Source of the DNA: Raffaelea ambrosiae
Taxonomy: Eukaryota > Ascomycota > Sordariomycetes > Ophiostomatales > Ophiostomataceae
Reading direction: 5' to 3'
Length of the DNA: 64,000 nucleotides
Assembly (NCBI GenBank): GCA_002778195.1
Contig: PCDI01000001.1
Location: 3,116,857-3,180,856 of the forward strand
The notes beneath the pieces are model-generated. The model saw only the letters and a program-made list of their open reading frames with translations, was not told where the DNA came from and ran no database searches. The translations under genes and the position numbers were made by a program. Positions 49,188 through 61,418 of the stretch are shown here, one piece after another; within the stretch, counting starts at the first letter, position 1, and each line of letters begins with the position of its first letter.

Positions 49188-52100
49188 ATGGTATGCGACA
49201 GCTGTGTCGTTTGTGCACTCGTGCAAGCCCAAAGAAGCCGTCACTAACGAAGTCTATCGCTGTAGCCCGCCTTCGTGGCGATCAACGTCGAGCCGGAAGA
49301 CAATGTCGAGGATGAGATCGATGTCACCAGACGCCTTCAGGTCAGCTCAAATGAAGCCCATTTCTTTTCCTGTTTTCTGTTTGCGTGTACTAACACAGAG
49401 CTGTTGCTTCTGCGTATAGGTCGAGGATGCCCTAAAGCTCTACCAGACCGCACTCAAACTCCACGCTCAGGGCCCACCGTCCTTCCCCGAGGCCGAAAAG
49501 GCCTACGATGCTCTCTTCGAGTCCGCAATCTTCAAGTACCCTGAAGCCCAGACCGAATACGAGCGCACCGAGCGCCAACCCGACCCCCTCCTTACCCCTG
49601 GCCCGCTCTTCACCCCCGGCTTAGATGCCGCCGTCATCGACGACAATTCCTCGGGGAGCAGCTTGCCCCAGGCCTACTACCTCGCATACAAGAACCATGG
49701 CCAGTTTCTGGCTGACCGGGTGCGGCACAAGGCGCGCACGGCGAGCAAAGACGCCGAGCGACCTGTCTTCCAGGAGCCCGAAGTGCTGGACGAATCCCGC
49801 AAGGCACTCGACGACTTCAACGCTGCCCTCGACCGCGACCCCTCCGAAGCCGACCTGTGGCGACGCACGGCGCGCGTAGCCGCGTTTCTCAAGAGCGCCC
49901 GTATAGAACGGTACTGCCTCGAGGCTGCCATCGAGCTTGACGATGATCCGGCCGTGGTCGAGGTCGAGCCTCCATCCCTGGCAGAAGGCTTTGCCGGGGA
50001 GCAGCTCCGCCTCCAGCTCCAGCGGCTGGCCGACGATATTTCCCTGTCACACCCGGTGATGGCGCCATTTCTCAAGAGACAGATGGCCGCGTCGTTGAAG
50101 CGGTACCTGGATCCATTTCCGTGGCTGCCGTACCCCACAGCAAGCATCAACGCCCCCGAGAAGGCGCCGCTATCGCCACCACAGTCGGCGGACGGCGAAG
50201 ACAGTGCAGCCCGTCTTGAAATCTGCTTCACCAACGCTTCCTGGGCGGACTTGGGCATGGCCATGGTGAAATCAGTCCTTGCGGACGGCCTGTCGGGACG
50301 GGCCATCTCCATCGACGCCCCGGATATGCCCGACGACCACCAGATCATGCAGATCGAGATCGACCAGCAGCTGTCTGGCCTTCACGAGACGATCATGGCA
50401 GGCGTGGAAGGCGAGCCGGGCAAAGTTGTCAAGGATGAGGAGGGCGACGAGGAGGACAGGGCCAAAGCGGACGGGGGATCAGCGAAGGGTGCAGAGACCC
50501 AAACCGACGGTGGCGGTGGCGACAAAGAGACGCACAAGGAGACCGACAAGGAACACAACACATCGCAGTCAAGAAAACGGTCGCAGTCAGCGGCTGGTCT
50601 GGGCGACGCGGACGAGGACAACATGGACACGAAGAGAAGCAAACGCATCCGACGACGAGAGACCCTGGCCGAGGTGGCGCAAGACCCCAACGTCACATTT
50701 GCTCACCAACTGCAATCGTATCAAGAAGCCGACCAGAGCCTCTTCCGGATGACCAAGAGCCTGCTCGGGAGGCTCGGTGTACGCGACATACCGGCCCTGG
50801 ACGAGACCATCGAAGTCTGCGGGCAGACCGAAGACCGCATTTCCAAGCTGCAGAACCAGCCGGCCAGGGAGCTCTACGATTCCTTGCTCGCGTTCAAGGA
50901 CGACCGAGCCAAGATTCTTCTTAGCAAGAAAGACACCCCTGTCTTGGGTCTGAATGCGTTCCTGGAACACACTAAGGGTAGCCAGCAACACACGCCCGAG
51001 AGCGAGGCCTTGGACGAGATGCGAGGCCTGCGCGACTTTGTGTTTATGGTCAACAGCGGCTGGTACACCATCCACGACGTTGCCTATGAGTGGGTCGTTT
51101 TCATGTCTAGGAGCTACACCTCTCTCAAGTGGTCCGAGGCCATGAAGCGCTCTGTCGTGCACATGGTGAGCAAGTTCGACGAGCCCATCTACCAGCGGGT
51201 GTGCCACGAGCTGCTGCGATGGGAGCAGAAGCAGAAGAGTATGGACCCAGAAGCAGCCCAGTCCTCTCCTGAGTTTCCACGTGGCCTCCATGCTCTTGTC
51301 CAGATGCTCTTTGAGCTCTACCTGGACATCTACGAGCGCATCACCAACCCGAACAGCGCCGTGGAGTTCTCCGTTCGCATGGAGACCAAGAACCGGCTCG
51401 ACCGCTGGATGGACCTTGCATCCGGTCTTGTTCGCTCCATTTCGCAGTTTGAGGGAACCAAGGAGGGCGACTCCCTGGCCCAGCGGTTTCTGTGGGCTTG
51501 TGTCTTCTTCAACACCATCACTCCGAACGTGCCGCGGGACCACATCCTGGCGTGCTGGGAAAGCCTGCGACAGTCTCTGGACGAGGAGACGGACAAAGTC
51601 CAGATTTTTCTGCCAAACAATGCCGTGATGCCCGAGGTCTCGCACAAATCCGCCGATCGTGAGATTAGTAAACTGACAACGATGGAATTCTTCCTCTCGC
51701 TCTTCCAGGAAGAGCTGAAAGACCCTCTGGCCGTGATCGACAAGCTGGAGCCGGTGCTGAACCCCACCTCTGTCCATGTAGCGTTCTCCAAAGAAGCCGA
51801 TTCCGAGGCGACGACGGCCGATGTGCCCATCTCAGAGTGCGCTGGCGCGGAGTTGCGAGACATGTGGAAGTTCCTGCAGGGTAGCAGCACCGATCTGCGT
51901 CTGTTCCTCTGGACACGGCTGGCTGATGCCTACAAGGAGATCGAGTATACGACGAAAGTGTTCTCGTGCTATTTGCGGAGCATCGAGATGATATCGGCCG
52001 ACCTCGAGGCCGAGGTCTACCTGGCCACACCGCAGGAGCCCTCGAGAAGGAAGCTTCTGATGCATCATCTCAAAACCCTGGACGAGATGATGATCCAAGC

Positions 52101-55100
52101 CTTGCACCTGGCTGTTAATGATGCCAATGCCTTTGAGATTATCGACGAGAACCACCTGCGGTCAACTACGGCCGCCCTGGCACGCATCAGCTGCATGCTT
52201 CATGTGGAGGCGCTCCACGAGGATGAGATTCGGATAGGCATGACCTCGTCTGCCTCCAACTCGCAGACATTCCATTCTTTCCTCAACAAGCTGCGCGAGA
52301 TGCAGGCCCGCACATGGACTCTACAATATACCATGATCAAGGCCGGCCTCAAGGCTACTACAGTTGATGCCGCAGCCAAGTCTAGTGTCGCTGTCGATTC
52401 TGCTGTCAATTCTGTTGTCGACGCTGCTGCGGACGAGGTCGCCGAGACAAGCTCGACGGCCACTCCCGCGGAGCACTCTACGGAGTCTGCCTCGAAGACA
52501 GAGTCCGGCTCTGTCTCCTCTTCTCCAATCCCGGCTCTGGTACTGCAGAATCAGCTGGCCGAATACATCGGAGCGATTCACGAAACCATCGGCTTACGCA
52601 AGTTCTGCAAGGCATCCAACAAGATCTTCCTGCGCATGGCGCGTTCGGAGCTTCTCAAGATGCGCGGCATCGAGAACTGGGAGCACCACCTCGGCCAGGT
52701 GCTCTACGATCTACACGGCCTGAAGCTCGGCGTAGGCCCGTCAGACGTGGAGGAACACGGCTGCCCAGCCGAAAAGCTAGAGCGCAAGAATGCCCTGGCC
52801 CTCGTTGACAAGGTGACGTCCCTGGCCAACGGCGTCCCCATGAAGGACCTGCTCAAGTCCGACCTGAAGAACACCATCGAGCACATGCAGCAGGCCATCG
52901 GGCAGACCAAGTCAACGTCTCAGATGATTCACAACCTGAGGTACTTCACCGAGTATCTCAAGCGGCCCATCCACCCCCTGCGTCTCTACGAGGCCTGGAA
53001 GGGCATCGTGGAGCTGGACACGGTGCAAGCCACGACGCCCGACACCGTCCTGGCTCGCAATGGCTGGTTCTTCCTCCTGGGCATGATTGCCCTGACCAAG
53101 TTCAAGGGCGTGGACTTGAACCGGCGGCAGACGCCTGGCGCAACGGACGACCTCCGCATAGGAGCCCAGTATCTGCGGCTCCAGCTGCAGCTGACGCCGT
53201 CACGATGGGATGTGTGGTTCCGCCTCGCAGAGTGCTATGACTACGATCTGGACGAGTCCGTGCTGTGGTCGGCCGAAAAGATGAACAAGGACCGGGCCGA
53301 GCTGGTCAAGCTGCAGCGCAGCGCCATCCACTGCTACACGCTGGCGCTGTCGTACTGGCAGTCGGAGCCCGAAGAGCTGTCCGACAGCGACTTTGATGCC
53401 CTGCACAACATGTACCACAACTTTGCCGTGCGCCTGTACGCGAGCACCCGCGAGCCGTTCGCCATGGAGGCGTTCCATCATACCGAGTACGAGCGGTGGT
53501 TCATTGCTCCCGATACTCTCTCGACGTACACGAGGAAGCAGCATGGTGAGATGACCGACTACATGGTCTGGAAGTACGCGGCTGGTCTCTTGCGGAAGGC
53601 CATGGCTGGTCGACCGAAGGACTGGAAGAGCGCGCACATGCTGTCCAAGTGCGTCTGGAAGATGTATGAAAAGCCGGCAGAAGAGCTGAGCGCCAAAGAG
53701 CGGGCCTCGCAGCCAACTGTCGACGACGTCATTCGTGTTCTCGAAAAGAGCATCGAGAGTGTGTCCTTGCTGCCCAAGTCCCGGCATGGCGACCCCGTGC
53801 TGGAGCCGCACTACAGAATTCTTTCCACCGTCGACAAGCTCGTGCGCCGAGGCGACATGCAGGCGCAGGCAGGTGCAGACCTGTTGCAGAGACAGCCGTA
53901 TGCCATCCAAAAGGGCGAGACGATATCGATTACCAGCAAGGCGGAGTGGGAAGAGTTTGTGATCAGTTCGCTGCAACATTTGCGTGACAAGGACAAGTCC
54001 AACTGGCAGCACCGCATGACCATCCGCCATGCGCACATTTTGTTTGGCGACATCGACCTCCAGGAGCCCTCCTTGCCGACCACTCTGACAGACGATGCGC
54101 CCAAAGCCAACGGCCAGTCGAATGGCGCGAACGGAACCCCCCCAGACACCAATGGCACGTCCAAGGAGAATGGCAAGGAGCTGTCCTCTGACGGGGCTAA
54201 GAATGGCGGCACGAACGGGCTCTCGAACACAATTAGTGGCACTAATGGTGCCTCTGATGACAAAGAACCAGATAAGGCTGATGTTCCAAAAGACGATGCC
54301 CAAGTCAAAAGAGAGGAGGACAAGGAGGCGGTCAATGAGACAGCCAAGGAAGGCGAAGCTGTTCCTGCAGAAGCCGATGCCAACGGTGATGACAAGATGG
54401 ATGTCGACACGGCTCCCACAGAAGGCGACGACAAGGCCAAGGAAAAGTCGGAAGTGGCCAGCAAGGGCTCGGCCGAGGGTGACAAAGACAAGGAAAACAA
54501 GGAAAACAAGGAGGACAAGAACGAGAAGAAGGATGAGGATCAGGTCGAGGCTGATACCGCGAACAAAGAAGGCGAAAAGGATGCCGACAAGGAGAAGGAA
54601 AAGGAGGACGTCGACATGGATGCTGACACCATAAAGGGCAAGGACTTGGAAGCCAAAGACGCAGAAAATGAGAAGCGCCAGGAAATGGCCAGGGCGGCGT
54701 TTAACGTGCTGCGCGAGTCCATGTTCACCAAGACCATGGTGATGAACGTGTGGAAGTGTGATGCCGAACGGCCTGGACGGCACCATGTCTACACGGAGCA
54801 GTACGTCCGATTTGTCACGCGGCTCCTGGTGGTGACGGAAGACTGCGTCAACCTCGAGATGCTGCTGCGGCGGATTCGCAAGAAAGGTGCCGACTTCTAC
54901 CACTTCAACGACTTGTGGCAGACGTGCGTGGTCAGTTATCTACGGTTGCTGCGCAAGTGCTACAAGATCCCGTTCTCCGTGGAGGACGCCTTCAAGTCGG
55001 TGACGCCCGAGGAGTTTGAAATCCTGACGGACCGCATCACCGAGTGGGTGGGCCAACCCGACGCCGACCACCCGGCCCTGAGCGCCATGCGGGAGGCCGT

Positions 55101-56682
55101 TGAGATCAAGAAACTGAACGGCAACCTGATGAAGGCGGGGCCCATCGACGACCTCATCAGCGACTGCTACAGCGCCATCTTCTCCGAGGTCAGCCGCACG
55201 CTGCCGGGCGAGGACCCGGCCAAGATCATCGAGGAGCGCCATAGGCTGCAGCAGGAAGAGGCCGACAAACAGGCGGCAGCCGAGGCCGAGGCCGCCTCGT
55301 CAACAGCAAACATCATCCTCACATTCAATCTGCTGTCCGAGCAAAAGAACGGCATCAACACCACCGACAAGGACGGGGTGTCGCGGGCCGGGTCCGAGGC
55401 TGGCGCTGGCGGGACCGGTGGCGGCAGCGCCGGCAACGGATTGTCGCACCTGACTGCCGAAAAGATGGAGCGGCAAGGCTCGGGCATGAGCACCGGCGAC
55501 CATCCGGTGCGGCGGGGCAGAGCACCCGGCGTCCGACGGCCGGATATCCTGCGCAAGGCCGAACAGGCCATTGTCCGCCTGAGCGAGACAGCGGCCAAAG
55601 CGGCCGAGGCCAATGGCGGAAACGGCTCGGCAGCAGGTGGCGGCAGCGGTGGTGGACATGCTGGTCACGCTGCCGCTGCGACGTCTGGCCCGGCGGGACG
55701 AAGCATCAGCCGACGGTCGACTCGCCTGGGGTCTTCATCGAGCAAGACAGACGGGCATGCCAACGGCCATGCTGCGGATCACGGCCACAAGGACGGCGAG
55801 GGAAGCAGTGCTGATAGCGACGGCCATGTGCCACGGACCCGCAGCACTCGCAGCAAGAGTCGGCGGCTGAGCGTGGGCCATGACGCGGCCGATACGGAAA
55901 TGAAAGATGCCGACGGCGAGGAGGGCGAAGAACATGAGGATGAAGAGCATGAAGGTGAAGGGCACGATGGCGACGAGCACGAAGGCGACGAGCACGAAGG
56001 CGAGGAACACGAGGGCGAGGAACACGAGGGCGAGGAACAGGAGGGCGAGGAACACGAGCACGAAGAACACGAGGAGCTGGAAGAAGCTGAGGCCGAGCCC
56101 GAAGCAGAAGTCGAAGAAGCCGAGGCCGAAGTCGAGGCGGAACCTGAGGCAGGGGAAGGCGAAGGTGACGCTGTGGAGAAAGTGGACGTCGAGGCCAAAG
56201 CGGAAGTCGAAGCCGACGGCAACGACGACGACGAGGCAGCTGCAGCCGAAGAGCACGACGAGAAGCTGGGCGAGAAGCTGGACGAGAAGCTGGCGCCAGG
56301 GGACCACGAAGCGGAAGAAGAGAAGAAGGCAGCGCTCGGACAGCCAGACAAGAGCGGCGTGGCAAGCGAGGCGTCTTCGCCGGCCGGTAGCGTCCACGAT
56401 TCGGCAGACGACGAGAGCGAACTCAGTGATGTGCCGCCCGACTACGAGGACAATGCTCCGGAGTCGATGCTGTTCCCGAACCTCGGTCGGTCGGAAGAGC
56501 CGGAAGACGAGGAAGAGGATGCGGATGAGGAGGACGAGGCTGAAGAAGACGACGAGGAAGAAGAAGAGGACGAGGACGAGGAAGAAAAAGAGGAAGAAGG
56601 AGACGAGGACGAGGACGGCGAGGACGGTGAAGACGTCGAGATGGAAGACGTTGACACAGTGGCCACTCCGGGACATGCCTAG
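49188..56682 (+). CDS. Histone transcription regulator 3 homolog (Hir3/CABIN1 family)
   Basis: Proposed exons are 49188-49190, 49266-49340 and 49420-56682, giving 2446 aa. The reading frame of exon 2 (PAFVAINVEPEDNVEDEID) has an in-frame TAG just upstream and no ATG, so the start must come by splicing. ATG 49188 lies in a perfect CCACCATGG context, directly followed by a GTATGC donor; intron 1 has a CTAAC branch site and a GTAG acceptor. Exon 2-3 continues VEDALKLYQTALKLHAQGP, the N-terminal signature of the Hir3 family, which scaffolds the HIR H3-H4 chaperone complex for replication-independent nucleosome assembly. Helical TPR-like repeats follow. An acidic Lys/Glu/Asp insertion lies at about residues 1560-1755. 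The C-terminal 350 residues are a Glu/His/Asp-rich tail. It is longer than a typical Hir3, mainly through low-complexity additions. Confidence 0.88.
55918..56100. repeat. 12-bp repeat encoding Glu-His-Glu-Gly units
   Basis: Units of GAACACGAGGGCGAG type repeat inside the Hir3-like gene and encode an E-H-E-G-E-periodic acidic tail. Confidence 0.8.
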
Positions 56683-57434
56683 AAACAGAGGCACAGAGGC
56701 ACAGAAGTATAGACTTGGCCACCGGAGGCAACACGACGCAAACGAATGTATAACAGGTTGTCTTTGTGTTTTTTTGTGTTTTTGTTTTCTTGCTTTTTGT
56801 GTTCTTGTTTTTTTCTTTTTTTTTGCGTTTTTATTGTACACTACCCTCCCCAAAAAAGAAACGGACTACAGGAAAGCGTGGACGGCCATAGTTTATGGTT
56901 TTTTATGGTCTGTTTGATTTGAAATTTGGGTGCGAATAGCCGGTCTTTTTCTTGTCTGTTGTTTTTTTCCTGCTCGCTTTGGCTTGAGATGTGTCGGCAC
57001 AGGTCACCCTTCGAGGTCGAGGTATCTCTCTCATCATAGAGGCCCCAATTGCTCACCCATTTTTTCCCTTATACCAGAGTAGTCTAGGATGATATCCAAA
57101 AGCAGGTCTTTTTCGCTTGCTGTCAGTGTTTTTCAAAACGCCCTCATTCCTTCTCTCCTTGTCCACAGTTGGCGCCGTCTCCCGAAACCAGACGTCCCAT
57201 GGTTTTGTTTACGCCGCACACTTGTGTCGCTATGAGAAACCCCCCGTTTCTTGTCCAAACTCCCTAAATTGACATTGTTTCTATATCCTCTGGTGTCCTC
57301 GCTTTGGTCGATGCCTATTTCGTCGTCTTCGTCGCCGTCCGTTGTCCGTCTCCGCATCCGTCTCCGAGTTCATCCTCCTCCGTCCTTCTTGGTCCTCCCT
57401 CTTCCGGTCGACCACCACCCCCCCCTCGCCCACC
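56683..57434. other. Convergent 3' intergenic region
   Basis: T-rich sequence between the stops of the Hir3-like gene (+) and coactosin (-). No gene is seen. Confidence 0.6.
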
Positions 57435-57896
57435 TCAGCCCCTCCCTCCGTTGTAGTCCGCTCCGCCGGCCTTGCGCAGCCGTGCCACAATGTCCGCCTC
57501 CACCAAGTCGGTCGTCCGGTCGCGCGCGTCGACCTCGATGCTGTAGTGCGGCAGCACCCGCTTCACCTCGCCCGCCTCAATGCTCACCCGCGCCTTGCGC
57601 ATCACCTTGGTCTGGTCCCCGATCCACACAATCAGCACAAACTTGACCCGCGTCGACTCCGAGTCGTTGGCGTACTGCACGCGCGCATAGGCATACTGCG
57701 CCTGGCTGTCGTCGAGCTTCTCGGCAAGCTCGGCCAGGCCGCCGGACCCCGTGGCCGCCAGTCCCAAACCCTTGGACTTGGCGCCCGGATTCGCGGGGTC
57801 CACCTGGTCGGCCAGCAGCAGCCAGTTGAGGGGTTCTTTGTCGTCGCGGACGGCGTCGTAGGCGGCCTGGATGGCCGGGTCCTTGAGGCCGCTCAT
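57435..57896 (-). CDS. Coactosin (ADF-H domain F-actin-binding protein)
   Basis: Single exon of 153 aa. I start it at ATG 57896 (MSGLKDPAIQAAYDAVRDD) and not at the in-frame ATG at 57944, because the added residues are hydrophobic leader translation and family proteins start at MSGL. The ADF-homology fold covers nearly the whole protein: LNWLLLADQ, QYAYARVQYANDSESTRVKFVL, WIGDQTKVMRKA and the C-terminal DIVARLRKAGGADY are coactosin hallmarks. It binds filamentous actin and does not sever it, in the cytosol. A short Gly/Ala/Lys insertion (about residues 33-50) is longer than in animal coactosin. It is convergent with the Hir3-like gene. Confidence 0.93.
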   Translation of the reverse strand: MSGLKDPAIQAAYDAVRDDKEPLNWLLLADQVDPANPGAKSKGLGLAATGSGGLAELAEKLDDSQAQYAYARVQYANDSESTRVKFVLIVWIGDQTKVMRKARVSIEAGEVKRVLPHYSIEVDARDRTTDLVEADIVARLRKAGGADYNGGRG

Positions 57897-58885
57897 GGGG
57901 GAGAACGTGAGGGGGGCAAAAAAGAGTGGAAAGAGATTGTACAAAGAGAGCAGATCCTTTGGTGTGGTCTATAGCTCTCAATGGCTCAGCGGGCCTGGAC
58001 AGGCGAGTGGGTTGGTGGCGGTTGATGTTCGTCGTGACAGGAAATCGGGCGCACGTCGCCTTCTGCTAAACTGCCGCCAATTCGCTCTCTCTTTATGTCC
58101 GTCCGCTCGCCCCCCTCCCTCCCAGATTCAGATCTGTTTTAGCGGTGTTTTGCGCCCCCCCGCCGCTGTCGGCCTTATACCACTCTGTGGCTGAGCCCTC
58201 TGGCGCCACAGCTTCCTTTCCCCGCCATTATCGATAATAGCAACGGCACCGCAGGACGAAAGCTCGAGCACACAAGGCCCTCGATTGGGAACCAGCTCAA
58301 AGGGTCTAGCATGTTGCCTACCAGAGTCCGGGAAAGAGTGTAACTAACCACTTCGTATTCGCAGCCAAAAAAACCCCCCCAAAAAAAAAAAAAAACCCAT
58401 GGATCTAGTTGAAACAGATTGAACGCCGTACCACAGTCACACCTCAGAACTGCTGGCCGGCAGTCAACCGACAAGCAAGGCAGGCCAAACGGCGCTAAAC
58501 CCAATGCAAATGGACCGGGCTGGAAGGAACGACGGAGAGCTCTCTGGCGGTGCCCCACCACCACCACTTGCCCACTGTTGCCTTACTGACCCCGACCATC
58601 CACAATCATAGAACTATATGTAGGGGTAGGACGAGGCAAGAGCTCACCTCGCACCTTCCTCGTCAGTCTCTGTCATACATTATCAAACCATTGCCAGGCC
58701 GCATCTTTTTCGTTTGTTTGTTTGTTTCTCGCTCTCACCAAAGCATAAAATCATCACGAGCTGTTCTGCTCGATCACCACATTTCAGCATCCCCATCTTT
58801 CAGTTTCACCACACCCGGGTTCTCGTTCATACCCAACATCTGCACGCGAGCAGCCGTACTTCCAGCTAGCCCCATCCGACCAGCA
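57897..58885. other. Divergent intergenic region, coactosin (-) and E2 (+)
   Basis: About 1 kb holding both promoters, including an A15 run near 58380-58395. No further gene is seen. Confidence 0.55.
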
Positions 58886-59589
58886 ATGTCTTCCAAACGC
58901 ATTGCCAAGGTACGTTGTTCTTTTTTTCGCCTGTTTCTGTCTCTTTTGTATATTCGCCTTTCGGATCCCATCCCCCTCCTCCCCCCTCTTTTTTTCGAAC
59001 AACCGTCTTGCCCTGTCTTCTCCCTTCTCTTCCTCACAATCGCCTTTCTTGTATCTTCTTCCTCTTCTCTTTCTCTTTACCAACTAACTTTTTCTCCCTA
59101 TTCTAGGAATTCGGCGAGTGCTCCAGCAGCCCGCCCGAAGGCATGACCATTTCGCTCGCCAACGAGACCGACCTCCACAAGTGGCACGTCGTCCTCGCGG
59201 GCCCGGCCAACACCCCCTACGCCGGCGGCAAGTTTGGCGTCCTGCTCAGCCTGCCCACCGAGTACCCCTTCAAGCCGCCTGTCGTCACATTTACCACCCG
59301 CATCTACCACCCCAACGTCACTAACGATGACCTGGGCAACATTTGTCTGGCCATGCTCAAATCGGAGAACTGGAAGCCCGCGTCCAAGCTGCGCAGCGTC
59401 CTCGAGGCCGTCCGCCAGCTGCTCATTGAGCCCCAGCCCGACGACCCGCTCGAGGCCCGCATTGCCGACGAGTTCCGCCAGAACCGCGCCGACTACGAGA
59501 AGCAGGCCAAATTTTACGTGAGCAAGTATGCAACGGGAGCACCTTCCTTTTCGTCGGCGCCGACGTCTGGGGCAGGTGGCTCAGCATAG
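58886..59589 (+). CDS. E2 ubiquitin-conjugating enzyme
   Basis: Exons 58886-58909 and 59107-59589 encode 168 aa. The short first exon (MSSKRIAK) ends at GTACGT; the 197-nt intron ends in TTCTAG. The whole protein is a UBC fold: N-terminal helix, YPFKPP at about residues 61-66, HPN at 76-78, and the active-site cysteine Cys88 in NICLAML, followed by WKPASKLRSVLEAVRQLLIEPQPDDPLE. It takes ubiquitin from E1 as a thioester and passes it to E3-bound substrates. It lies within the Ubc4/Ubc5-like group but has a Ser/Gly/Ala-rich tail of about 18 residues after the fold, as in one fungal-specific E2 lineage. The substrate cannot be read from the sequence. Confidence 0.93.
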
Positions 59590-60610
59590 ATACCGGGCCC
59601 AGAAAATACCACCGACGAGGTGAACATGACCGGGGTGGACATGATCGGTGAGAATGGGAATGCGGTCTATGGAGCAAACGACAAAAGTGACGCAGACAAA
59701 GACAATGAGACAAGGACACGGCGTCATCGGCTAGTTTGCCACCCTACAACGGGTTATGCGGAGCTGTGTTCTTTGCACGTCCTCGCGCAGGCGAAGGCGC
59801 TCCAGGAACAGCGCGAGGGGGAGGAGGAACTTGTCAGAACAGCACGGCATGGCCCCAAAGGCTGCGAATGTTGGCATTGTCCGAGCTTGGTCGACAATTG
59901 TATCGCGGGGATGAATTTCAAGGCTGTGATCGAGTCAGAAAGAATCGGCGACGACGAGCCGGACAGCGGTACTTCCGACGAGCCGGATTATGTCCGGTAT
60001 GTGCAGGGCAGCTTTTCTTTCCGCTATAAAAGGTTATGGGGGACAGAGCAGACGTCCGGTGCAGTCTCTTTCGGGGATCTCGGGCCCAAACGGCGCAGGC
60101 TGGGTGAGTAGCCTGCTATATGGCGGCCTGTTCTCCTCGTTCTGTTCAATGTCTTTATGCTTATTGTTCTCTTTTTTCTTCTCTGGTTTTCTTTTCGTTT
60201 TCTTTGTTCTTTTCTTTCGTCGTTTGATTGGGTTTTCGTATGTTCTCTTCTTTCGTTTCTTTTTTCCTCTCATGTCCCTGTTGGGCCTCCTTTTCATCAT
60301 TTGACATGGTTAGCACCAAAGCAGGATGCATCGGACAGGCATTGGAGTTATGATTTGTTCATGTTCGGTTTCTGTTTTTACAGTTTTATAAAGCGCCCAG
60401 TATGGATTCCTTTTTTCTTTAAACAAAAAGAAAATGCAAAGCAGAAAATGCAATCTTCTCCCTCAGAACCCATATGATCGGATAAATAGTGCCGGTGATA
60501 TTTTTTGAAATTCAATTTCTTTATTTTCCACCCTCTCCAACAAATAGTGGCTTAGTTCTCTCGTCAACTCTCCTCTTTTCCTCTCTTTTCTAATACTGCC
60601 CCACCAAGCC
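59590..60610. other. Intergenic region downstream of the E2 gene
   Basis: About 1 kb likely holding the 3' UTR of the E2 gene and the promoter of the GFA-family gene. A 163-codon frame at 59620-60111 has no recognisable feature. Confidence 0.55.
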
Positions 60611-61117
60611 ATGGCAGATGCATCGCCAACCGATTCACCAGCAGTAGCAGCAGCTGCTGCTGCTGCTCCTCTCTATGCCAGCTGCCAGTGCGGCCATGTC
60701 CGCCTTCCCCTGCCGGAGCCCAAACCTCTCTCTCTCGGCTACTGCCACTGCACCAACTGTCGGCAGCAGTCGGGCTCCCCGTTCGGCGCGTCGGCGTATT
60801 TCCCCGCGAAGGCCGGGTTCTACCCTCTGCCGCCCGACCTCGAGGCCCTCATGTCTGTCTGGACGCGACCGACTGACCGCGGCGGCACCATGTACTGCTA
60901 CTTTTGTCCGCAATGTGGGTCGCATCTGATGCATGCCGTGGTGATGGCTGACGGTTCGCTGCGGCCGATAGTGTCCGTCAAGGCGGGCTGCATCGAAGAT
61001 CCCAACGGCGACGCCCTCGACTGGGCGGGGGCCCGGCATATTTTTACACGGTCGTCTGTGTTTCCGCTCGAAGACAGCTGGGAAACATACGAAACCTTCC
61101 CACAACCTAAACAGTGA
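60611..61117 (+). CDS. GFA-family (CENP-V/glutathione-dependent formaldehyde-activating-like) zinc protein
   Basis: Single exon of 168 aa. An Ala-rich N-terminus of about 20 residues is followed by the GFA domain. The zinc ligands are in place: C25-x-C27 (SCQCG), C45-x-C47-x2-C50 (CHCTNC) and C99-x2-C102 (CPQCG), with the conserved GSPFGASAYFP segment after the first cluster. The fold belongs to the Mss4-like family with glutathione-dependent formaldehyde-activating enzymes; most fungal members are uncharacterised and few have been shown to use formaldehyde. It is likely cytosolic. The E2 upstream and the small membrane-protein gene downstream (convergent) show no functional link. Confidence 0.88.
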   Translation: MADASPTDSPAVAAAAAAAPLYASCQCGHVRLPLPEPKPLSLGYCHCTNCRQQSGSPFGASAYFPAKAGFYPLPPDLEALMSVWTRPTDRGGTMYCYFCPQCGSHLMHAVVMADGSLRPIVSVKAGCIEDPNGDALDWAGARHIFTRSSVFPLEDSWETYETFPQPKQ

Positions 61118-61418
61118 AAAGAAGGGCCTGCGATTTTTTGTGTGAACGCGCAATGGGTGTATTAACTAGTTAGGAGTCTGTGGGGTGGGAATGGATGAGT
61201 TATTTGTATTGGAAAGCCCAAGGTGTGGTTGTTTGGTTGTCTGTCTGTCTGATCCTCTGGTGATGTCGTCTAATTTATACAAGGTAACAAAGCAAGAATG
61301 CAAGTGAGACTCATTGCATGTGTTCCATCGTAGACATGCTATCTCTCTTTGATTCCATCACATTTTGTCTCGTCCCAATCACAGGCACATTGTTCGTAGT
61401 TGTGCGTCCACTTCGGAT
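61118..61418. other. Convergent 3' intergenic region
   Basis: AT-richer spacer between the stop of the GFA-family gene (+) and the stop of the small membrane-protein gene (-). No gene is seen. Confidence 0.5.

Noticed and set aside
53200..54903. 567-codon minus frame opposite the Hir3-like gene
   Set aside because: Antisense shadow created by codon bias; no domain on that strand.
59620..60111. 163-codon plus frame after the E2 gene
   Set aside because: Starts 30 bp after the E2 stop, likely 3' UTR; no recognisable motif or coding bias.
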